Assembly: GCA_937922435.1 (NCBI GenBank)
Contig: CAKZVT010000010.1
Span: forward strand, 1 to 12,721
Origin: an uncultured Prevotella sp.
GTDB lineage: Bacteria; Bacteroidota; Bacteroidia; Bacteroidales; Bacteroidaceae
Direction of reading: 5' to 3'
DNA length: 12,721 nucleotides
Part shown: positions 8,111 through 12,721 of the stretch, one piece after another
How the letters are laid out: every line of letters begins with the position of its first letter
Numbering within the stretch: position 1 is the stretch's first letter
The notes under the pieces: generated by a model
Databases searched by the model: none
What the model was told of the DNA's origin: nothing
The model's input: only the letters and a program-made list of their open reading frames with translations
Program-made: the position numbers and the translations under genes

Positions 8111-9400
8111 ATGGACGAAATTTTAATAATCCTGCTATTGATTTTGCTCAATGGCATCTTTGCCATGTCGGAGATAGCAGTGATTCAAGCAAGAAAAACA
8201 ACTTTATCCAACGACGAGAAGAAGGGCAGCAAGGGCGCCAGGACGGCATTGCGCCTGGCCAACGACCCCGACCGCTTCCTTTCAACGGTGCAAATCGGCA
8301 TCACGCTCATAGGCATCCTCACTGGTATCTACTCCGGGGCGTCGCTCTCCGGCAAGTTTTCAGATGTGTTCGAGAGTTTCGGCATGGCCGAGCGTTGGGC
8401 CTATCCGCTGGCCCAGGGGCTTATTGTCATCATAGTGACGTATCTTACCATAATCTTCGGCGAGCTGGTGCCCAAGCGCATCGGCATGAGTGTGGCCGAG
8501 CGCGTGTCAAAAATAATAGCGCGCCCCATGTACGTTCTGTCGGTCATCGCGGGCCCGTTCGTGTGGATTCTGTCGAAGAGTACCGAGACCATGGTCAACC
8601 TGCTCGGCGTCAAGGATGCCGAGACCAAGGTGACGGAGGAGGACATCAAGTCCATCGTGCAGGAAGGCAAGGAGGACGGCGAGGTGCAGGAAGTGGAGCA
8701 GGACATCGTTGAACGCGTGTTCATGCTCGGCGACCTTACCGTTGATTCCATCATGACCCACCGCTCCGACGTGGTTACGCTCGACGTAAGCATGACCAAC
8801 GAGGAAATAAAGCAGGTAATCAGCGACAACCTGTTCGAGGCGTATCCGCTCATAGACCGCGGCATAGACAACATCCTCGGAGTAGTATTGCTCAAGGACT
8901 TGCTCTTCCGCCTCGACGGCGAGACGCCCAACCTCAAGGCGCTGATGCACCCTGCCGTGTACTTTTACGAGAACATGAGCGTGTACAAGGCGCTCGAACA
9001 GATGAAGGAGAAGCGCCTCACGCAGGCGTTCATCTGCGACGAGTTCGGCAGCTTCCAGGGCTTGGTAACGCTGCGCGACATACTCGAAGGTCTTGTAGGC
9101 AACATCGACGGAGTGGCCGAAGAGCCTGAAATCGTGAAGCGCGAAGGCTCGGAGAGCTGGCTCGTCGACGGCCAGTGCTCGTTCTACGACTTCCTGTCTT
9201 ATTTCGACAAGGAAGACCTTTACGACAGCGAACAGCAAGACTACAACACGCTGGCAGGGCTCATCATCGAGCAGCTGAAGCATATTCCGCAGGCCGGCGA
9301 ACGTACGGAGTGGAACTGTTTTGACTTTGAAATTGTAGACATGGACGGCGCGCGCATCGACAAGGTGCTCGTAACGCTCAAGGAGAATGAGGAAAATTAA
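8111..9400 (+). CDS. CNNM/DUF21 - CBS pair - CorC_HlyC membrane protein (putative Mg2+/Co2+ transport, "hemolysin" family)
   Basis: This 429-residue protein has the standard layout of the CorC/HlyC-like membrane proteins. An N-terminal CNNM domain spans about residues 1-165, with membrane segments near 2-19, 58-77, 98-118 and 135-155 and the family-typical GELVPKR at 117-123. A tandem CBS pair covers about 213-335, with DSIMTHRSDVVTLD opening the first and GSFQGLVTLRDILEGLVG near the end of the second. A C-terminal CorC_HlyC domain covers about 346-425. Relatives take part in Mg2+ (or Co2+) export and tolerance; CBS pairs in this family sense adenine nucleotides and Mg2+. Substrate cannot be read from sequence. 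The start is ATG 8111 because it gives the usual short N-terminus before the first membrane helix and because the upstream GTG (8072) lies inside the promoter. It has its own promoter and is followed at once by a long inverted repeat. F. johnsoniae GldE has the same architecture but is a gliding protein; nothing nearby supports that role. Confidence 0.9.
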   Translation: MDEILIILLLILLNGIFAMSEIAVIQARKTTLSNDEKKGSKGARTALRLANDPDRFLSTVQIGITLIGILTGIYSGASLSGKFSDVFESFGMAERWAYPLAQGLIVIIVTYLTIIFGELVPKRIGMSVAERVSKIIARPMYVLSVIAGPFVWILSKSTETMVNLLGVKDAETKVTEEDIKSIVQEGKEDGEVQEVEQDIVERVFMLGDLTVDSIMTHRSDVVTLDVSMTNEEIKQVISDNLFEAYPLIDRGIDNILGVVLLKDLLFRLDGETPNLKALMHPAVYFYENMSVYKALEQMKEKRLTQAFICDEFGSFQGLVTLRDILEGLVGNIDGVAEEPEIVKREGSESWLVDGQCSFYDFLSYFDKEDLYDSEQQDYNTLAGLIIEQLKHIPQAGERTEWNCFDFEIVDMDGARIDKVLVTLKENEEN

Positions 9401-9485
9401 GAATTAAGGGTTAAGAATTAAGAAAATATGCTTTGCTGAAATATAGGGCAAAAGTATTTTTCTTAATTCTTGACTCTTAATTCTT
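9399..9485. repeat. 28-bp-arm AT-rich inverted repeat at the stop of the CNNM gene
   Basis: Left arm 9399-9426 and right arm 9458-9485 are reverse complements at 26 of 28 positions. Both exceptions would be G-U pairs in RNA, so the transcript stem is continuous. Each arm is built of AAGAATTAAG-type units, giving a purine-rich left arm and a pyrimidine-rich right arm. The left arm overlaps the TAA stop. The 31-nt loop contains ATGCTTTGCTGA followed by AATATAGGG, a core also found in the larger inverted repeat at 10080-10255. It could serve as a terminator or 3'-end stabiliser, or be a non-coding repeat element. Confidence 0.75.
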
Positions 9486-9504
9486 GACTTAAATAATTTT
9501 AGCT

Positions 9505-10074
9505 ATGGAAATACAGAATGCACAAGACTTTCAGGCCCTGTCGATAGCAAGGCTCATCATGCAGGCAATGAACTACGACTGCTGCCGCTACTTCACGGGG
9601 CCTGACCATACGCTCGACGACTTCGAGCGTGTCATGACTTCGCTGGTTTTGTCAGACAAGTCGCAGTACAGTTACTTGAACACCTTGGTGGCCATCGACG
9701 GGGACGGAGGGCTGTGCGGCGCTTGCGTGTCTTATGACGGTGCGCGCCTGTACGAGCTTCGCCAGGCTTTCATTGACGCAGCCAAGGAGAACTTCGGCCG
9801 CGACTTCAGTTCAATGCCGCCCGAGACGCAGGCTGGCGAACTTTACATCGACAGCATAGCAGTGCCCGAGAGTTGCCGTGGCAAGGGCATAGCTACGGCT
9901 CTGCTCAACGCCACCGTCGACAAGGCGCGCCGCATGGGGCTGCCTGCCGTCGGCCTGCTTGTAGACACCGGCAACCCGAAAGCCGAGAAACTGTATGCCC
10001 GTGTGGGCTTCAAGACTGTGGGCGAAGCCTCTTGGGGCGGCCATGCAATGAAGCACATGCAGATTATTTTATAA
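9505..10074 (+). CDS. GNAT-family N-acetyltransferase
   Basis: This is a 189-residue protein of the Gcn5-related N-acetyltransferase fold, transferring an acetyl group from acetyl-CoA to an unknown amine. The acetyl-CoA pyrophosphate loop is clear: RGKGIA at 125-130 (R/Q-x-x-G-x-G/A), preceded by strand IDSIAVPES. The helix-strand motif NPKAEKLYARVGFKTVGE at 157-174 is the usual motif B region with the conserved Tyr (164) and GF turn. The N-terminal ~110 residues, including two adjacent Cys (26-27), are less characteristic and probably form the acceptor site. Length is typical. The start is ATG 9505, 19 nt after a long inverted repeat; no good promoter consensus precedes it, so it may be read through from the upstream gene. 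It is convergent with nhaD. No neighbour suggests the acceptor. Confidence 0.88.
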   Translation: MEIQNAQDFQALSIARLIMQAMNYDCCRYFTGPDHTLDDFERVMTSLVLSDKSQYSYLNTLVAIDGDGGLCGACVSYDGARLYELRQAFIDAAKENFGRDFSSMPPETQAGELYIDSIAVPESCRGKGIATALLNATVDKARRMGLPAVGLLVDTGNPKAEKLYARVGFKTVGEASWGGHAMKHMQIIL

Positions 10075-10079
10075 GGAGT

Positions 10080-10255
10080 TAAAGGAGTTATAGAAGTTAA
10101 AGAAGTCAACGCTCACTGCGTTCGCTAAGAAGTTAAAGACGTTACCATTGCTCGTTGTATTCCCCATATTAGGGAGACTGTCTGCAAAGCATTTGTCTTT
10201 AACTTCTTAGCGAACGCAGTGAGCGTTGACTTCTTTAACTTCTATAACTTCTTTA
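10080..10255. repeat. 61-bp-arm inverted repeat filling the gap between convergent genes
   Basis: Left arm 10080-10140 and right arm 10195-10255 are reverse complements at 60 of 61 positions; 10086-10140 against 10195-10249 is perfect over 55 bp. The single mismatch (10085/10250) would be a G-U pair in RNA. The 54-nt loop holds TCTGCAAAGCAT and CCCCATATT, the reverse complement of the core in the 9399-9485 repeat. Arms are GAAGTTAAA-type units around a central GCTCACTGCGTTCGCT. The repeat starts 6 bp after the GNAT stop and ends 9 bp from the nhaD stop, so either transcript would fold into a ~60-bp hairpin. It is probably a bidirectional 3'-end structure and may be a MITE-like or dispersed repeat. 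Confidence 0.85.
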
Positions 10256-10263
10256 TAAGTCTT

Positions 10264-11604
10264 CTAAAAGCCCAAAACCGTCTTCTCCACCCAGTAAGCC
10301 AGGATGCCGGCCACGTAGCCTATGAAGGCAATCCACGATATGCGCTTCATGTACCAGCCGAAGGTGATTTTCTCGAGTCCCATCACCACTACGCCTGCTG
10401 CCGAGCCGATGATGAGCATCGAGCCGCCCACGCCGGCGCAGTAGGCCAGCAGTTGCCAAAATATTCCGTCCTGTGCCATGTCGCCTACGGCGGCCATCGG
10501 GTACATGCCCATGCACCCGGCTACGAGCGGCACGTTGTCAACGATGCTCGAGAGCACGCCGATGAGTCCCGTCACTAAGTAGTGGTTGCCGTCGAACACG
10601 GTGTTGAGACCCTCGCCGAGGGCGGTCAGCACGCCTACTTCCTGCAAGCAGGCTACAGCCATGAGTATGCCGAGGAAGAAGAGGATGGTGCTCATGTCTA
10701 TGCGCGAGATGATGTTGCTGATGCGCTTTTGCATGCCTCCCTTTTCCTCATGTACGTTGCGGTAGAACAGCTCCGTGGCCGTCCAGAGCACTCCGAGCAC
10801 GAGGAGTATGCCCACGAACGGGGGCAGATGGGTGATTGACTTGAATATTGGGACGAACACGAGGCCGCCCACGCCGAGCCAGAATACGGCTTTGCGCTGC
10901 CTGTCGGTGAAGTCGTTGTGCACTGTCTCAGCGGCGAGCGATGCTCCGCCGGCCACTTCTCCCTTGAGCTGCAGCGACAGTATGTAGGCCGGTATGGCTA
11001 CTGATACGAGCGAGGGGATGAAGAGTTCCTTGATAACCCCTGCCGCGGTGATGAGGCTCTTGTTCCAAAGCATTATGGTGGTTACGTCGCCTATGGGCGA
11101 GAACGCGCCGCCAGAGTTGGCCGCTATGATTACGAGCGAGGCGTAGATGAGGCGGTCCTTGTGGTCGGATACGAGCTTGCGCAGTATCATGACCATGACG
11201 ATGGCCGTGGTCATGTTGTCGAGTATGGCCGAGAGGAAGAACGTAAGGATGGTTATTCGCCACAGAAGTGCGCGCTTGCTCTTGGTCTTCATCATGTCGC
11301 GCACGAAGTTGAAGCCGCCGTTCTGGTCGACGACCTCGACTATTGTCATGGCTCCCATGAGGAAGAACAGCGTCGTTGCGGTGCTGCCGAGATGGCCTTC
11401 GATGACAGAGCTTGCGGCGGCCGCGATGCCGTCGGCCGACAGTCCGGCGGCGAAGTTGCCCGGGTCGAACATGTAAAGTGTCCAGCAGGCCACGAGCATC
11501 AGCAGCGCTACGGCGGCCTTGTTGACCTTGGTAAGCGTCTCCAAGGCGATGCAGAGGTATCCTATTATGAATACCACTACGATTGTAAGTGTTAAAGTTG
11601 ACAT
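10264..11604 (-). CDS. nhaD: NhaD-type Na+/H+ antiporter
   Basis: This 446-residue polytopic inner-membrane protein matches the NhaD branch of the ion-transporter (ArsB/NhaD) superfamily, which exports Na+ (or Li+) in exchange for H+. About a dozen hydrophobic segments are visible. Diagnostic motifs are ILDNMTTAIV (127-136) with NSGGAFSPIGDVTT (163-176) in the first half, and SSIVDNVPLVAG (352-363) with GGSMLIIGSAAG (393-404) in the second. The paired DN and glycine/serine re-entrant motifs reflect the internal inverted repeat of the fold. A soluble, charged loop lies around 285-303. ATG 11604 gives a hydrophobic first helix and a ~37-nt leader from a promoter-like TAATTTTG at 11655-11648. 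The gene is convergent with the GNAT gene and divergent from the TlpA-like gene, so it is probably monocistronic. Substrate preference (Na+ or Li+) is inferred from family only. Confidence 0.93.
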   Translation of the reverse strand: MSTLTLTIVVVFIIGYLCIALETLTKVNKAAVALLMLVACWTLYMFDPGNFAAGLSADGIAAAASSVIEGHLGSTATTLFFLMGAMTIVEVVDQNGGFNFVRDMMKTKSKRALLWRITILTFFLSAILDNMTTAIVMVMILRKLVSDHKDRLIYASLVIIAANSGGAFSPIGDVTTIMLWNKSLITAAGVIKELFIPSLVSVAIPAYILSLQLKGEVAGGASLAAETVHNDFTDRQRKAVFWLGVGGLVFVPIFKSITHLPPFVGILLVLGVLWTATELFYRNVHEEKGGMQKRISNIISRIDMSTILFFLGILMAVACLQEVGVLTALGEGLNTVFDGNHYLVTGLIGVLSSIVDNVPLVAGCMGMYPMAAVGDMAQDGIFWQLLAYCAGVGGSMLIIGSAAGVVVMGLEKITFGWYMKRISWIAFIGYVAGILAYWVEKTVLGF

Positions 11605-11647
11605 TAGTAATTTGTTTTAGATTAGTTGATTTGTAATATCCAGTTTG

Positions 11648-11655
11648 CAAAATTA
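11648..11655 (-). promoter_or_regulatory. Probable -7 element for nhaD
   Basis: Read on the minus strand the bases are TAATTTTG, an exact TAnnTTTG match, about 44 bp upstream of the nhaD ATG. The -33 region is poor: only TTTC (complement of 11672-11675) is seen, at a short 16-nt spacing. The call rests on the -7 box and its position. Confidence 0.5.
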
Positions 11656-11741
11656 AGTATTATTTCTGAATGAAACGTTATGTCCCGTTTATTTAACAAC
11701 ATTTATATGTATGGCGGCGCTTTGCCGCACGCTTTCCAATT

Positions 11742-11770
11742 CATGGTCTTTTGCCTTCCAAAAGGCCATG
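11742..11770. repeat. 11-bp hairpin with 7-nt loop in the divergent spacer
   Basis: CATGGTCTTTT (11742-11752) pairs with AAAAGGCCATG (11760-11770) with a single G-T/G-U position, around a 7-nt loop GCCTTCC. It lies between two divergent promoters, so no known transcript ends here and it is unlikely to be a terminator. Its left arm matches the tract at 7887-7906. Confidence 0.6.
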
Positions 11771-11786
11771 TTTTACGCGCTAAAAG

Positions 11787-11813
11787 GCCTTCTTTTGCAG
11801 GCTAAAAGACGGC
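11787..11813. repeat. Second hairpin with 7-nt loop, next to the previous one
   Basis: GCCTTCTTTT (11787-11796) pairs with AAAAGACGGC (11804-11813) at 9 of 10 positions around the 7-nt loop GCAGGCT. Only 16 nt separate it from the hairpin at 11742-11770. The right arm is the same word as in the perfect hairpin after sprA. Confidence 0.55.
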
Positions 11814-11871
11814 ATATTGGTAACGCGCTGACAGCCAATGCGTTGCAAGGACGGATGTAGTCGTGTTGGCA

Positions 11872-11894
11872 TCAGCCGTTTTTTTATCGGCTGA
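11872..11894. promoter_or_regulatory. 7-bp inverted repeat just upstream of the lipoprotein promoter
   Basis: TCAGCCG (11872-11878) and CGGCTGA (11888-11894) are exact reverse complements around a T-rich 9-nt centre, ending 4 bp before the -33 element at 11899. The position would suit a regulator binding site; it could also be chance. Confidence 0.3.
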
Positions 11895-11898
11895 AAAG

Positions 11899-11929
11899 TT
11901 GTGGAAACCGCGCGAAAACACTATATTTG
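11899..11929 (+). promoter_or_regulatory. Bacteroidota-type promoter for the TlpA-like lipoprotein gene
   Basis: TTG (11899-11901) lies 20 nt upstream of TATATTTG (11922-11929), an exact TAnnTTTG. The predicted start of transcription near 11934-11937 leaves a ~55-nt leader before the ATG at 11990. Confidence 0.8.
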
Positions 11930-11989
11930 CAATGTCTCAGCGCTGGCTTCGGCCGTGCGCGAGGCTTGTTCTTGGTAGCTTGAAAACAG

Positions 11990-12547
11990 ATGCGGATGAA
12001 GAGATTTTGTTTTGCTTGCGGCCCGTTGCTGCTCGTGTCGGTGCTTGTTGCAGCGTTGGCCTCGTGTACATTCGGCGGCGACGACGATTTCGACTACGGC
12101 GAGAAGCTGCTGAAGGAGGGCGAGTTTGCGCCCGATTTCGCGTTGTTTACCGACGAGAACCCTGACGGGATGATGCTCTCCGGGCTGCGTGGCAGCTATG
12201 TGCTGCTGGAGTTCTGGCGTTCCACCTGTGGCGACTGCCGCGACGCCACGCCTGCGATGAAGCGCATTTACGACACGTATGCGCCGCGCGGACTTGTCGT
12301 TGTGGGCGTGTCTTTCGATTCGGACGAGGCCGAGTGGCGTGCGTATATCGAGAAGAACGGTCTTCAGTGGATGCAGCACCGCGAGCTGTCGGCTGCGAGC
12401 GAGAGCGCCGTCGCCGCGGCTTACCACATCGACTGGACTCCCACGTTTTACCTTGTCGACCCGCAGGGGCGCATCAGTTTCGCCACCGTTTACGTCGGCG
12501 AGATGGAAAAAAGGATAAGCCGAACGGAAGGTTTAAGTGAAGAGTGA
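11990..12547 (+). CDS. TlpA/ResA-like thioredoxin-fold lipoprotein
   Basis: This 185-residue protein has a lipoprotein signal: charged MRMKRF, a hydrophobic stretch at about 11-24 and the lipobox LASC with Cys26 as the predicted lipidated residue. It is followed by TFGGDDD, an acidic run that could act as a Bacteroidota surface-export signal. The AhpC-TSA/thioredoxin-like domain follows: GEFAPDFALF (44-53) opens it, the redox motif is C80-G-D-C83 within EFWRSTCGDC, and the cis-proline is in DWTPTFYLVDPQG (P151). Homologues (TlpA, ResA) reduce or exchange disulfides in exported proteins, for example in cytochrome c maturation. The CGDC dipeptide differs from the usual CxPC, so redox potential may differ. 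ATG 11990 is used; ATG 11996 (MKRF) is equally possible and leaves the signal peptide intact. It has its own promoter, and its last 74 bp overlap the DUF418 remnant on the other strand. Confidence 0.87.
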   Translation: MRMKRFCFACGPLLLVSVLVAALASCTFGGDDDFDYGEKLLKEGEFAPDFALFTDENPDGMMLSGLRGSYVLLEFWRSTCGDCRDATPAMKRIYDTYAPRGLVVVGVSFDSDEAEWRAYIEKNGLQWMQHRELSAASESAVAAAYHIDWTPTFYLVDPQGRISFATVYVGEMEKRISRTEGLSEE

Positions 12548-12713
12548 AGAACGTCTTGCCGTAATTGAGCATGCGCCATATCCATTCCAACGGGCCGAAC
12601 TGGCAGAACGCCAGCCAAAAGCGGCTCGCCAGCATCTGCAAAAGGAAGATTCCGATGGCTATAAGCTCGGCACTATAAAATATTTTGTGTAAATGGAAAA
12701 TACGGGATTCAAG
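12474..12713 (-). pseudogene. C-terminal remnant of a DUF418 membrane protein
   Basis: On the minus strand a 79-codon frame without a plausible start contains ELIAIGIFLLQMLASRFW and then FGPLEWIWRMLNYG (between 12671 and about 12558), the typical end of a DUF418 domain (hydrophobic helix, S-x-x-W, then FGPLEW-x-WR). DUF418 proteins are polytopic membrane proteins of unknown function, usually near 350-400 residues. Upstream of residue 15 (about 12672-12713) the match stops, the DNA becomes AT-rich, and an in-frame TAA sits at 12716-12714, so the N-terminal ~300 residues are missing. At the other end the frame runs 74 bp into the 3' end of the lipoprotein gene and ends in an unusual basic tail. 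This is either a broken gene or an artefact at the contig end. Confidence 0.6.
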
Positions 12714-12721
12714 TTAGAGTC

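Noticed and set aside
9470..9501. TTG plus TAATTTTA as a promoter for the GNAT gene
   Set aside because: The -7 box is imperfect, and transcription would start on or after the ATG at 9505.
10080..10140. Repeated AGTTAAAG units as a CRISPR or tandem array
   Set aside because: The units are short, adjacent and degenerate with no unique spacers. They are arms of one inverted repeat.
11161..11595. Long plus-strand frames opposite nhaD (also 10219-10578 and 10582-10839)
   Set aside because: They are His/Glu/Arg-rich with no family resemblance and mirror the membrane-protein codons of nhaD.
1..12721. tRNA, rRNA, IS transposase, phage, toxin-antitoxin or defence genes
   Set aside because: Looked for on both strands; nothing supports any of them.

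Overview
The window looks like Bacteroidales DNA, most likely from a Prevotellaceae or Muribaculaceae gut or oral lineage. The evidence is a nearly complete SprA/Sov, a protein found only in Bacteroidota with a type IX secretion system; promoters that match the Bacteroidota TAnnTTTG / TTG consensus; starts without strong Shine-Dalgarno sequences; and moderately GC-rich genes separated by AT-rich, hairpin-rich spacers. The placement rests on gene content and promoter style, not on a search.

Layout: (1) 1-7704 (+) is one open frame that runs off the left edge. Nearly all of it is the giant outer-membrane translocon SprA, but the first ~81 codons read as a piece of an oligopeptide-binding ABC transporter protein fused in frame. 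(2) 7705-8110 is a spacer with two hairpins, a repeat-like tract and a clear promoter. (3) 8111-9400 (+) is a CNNM/CBS/CorC_HlyC membrane protein. (4) 9505-10074 (+) is a GNAT acetyltransferase, bracketed by two long inverted repeats (28-bp and 61-bp arms) whose loops share a core sequence. (5) 10264-11604 (-) is an NhaD-type Na+/H+ antiporter, convergent with the GNAT gene; the 61-bp inverted repeat almost fills the gap between them. (6) 11605-11989 is a divergent spacer with two promoters and at least two hairpins resembling those in spacer (2). (7) 11990-12547 (+) is a thioredoxin-fold (TlpA/ResA-like) lipoprotein. (8) The right edge carries the C-terminal remnant of a DUF418 protein on the minus strand, which loses its family resemblance and hits a stop before the window ends.

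The genes do not form an obvious pathway. They are mostly cell-envelope functions (secretion translocon, two ion-transport-type membrane proteins, a periplasmic or surface thioredoxin-like lipoprotein) in separate transcription units. I see no defence system, CRISPR array, RNA gene, IS transposase or biosynthetic cluster. The most interesting material is between the genes: two related families of palindromic elements. Both ends of the window look discontinuous (SBP::SprA on the left, broken DUF418 on the right), which most economically suggests contig-end assembly chimerism and should be excluded before any biological reading of the fusion.
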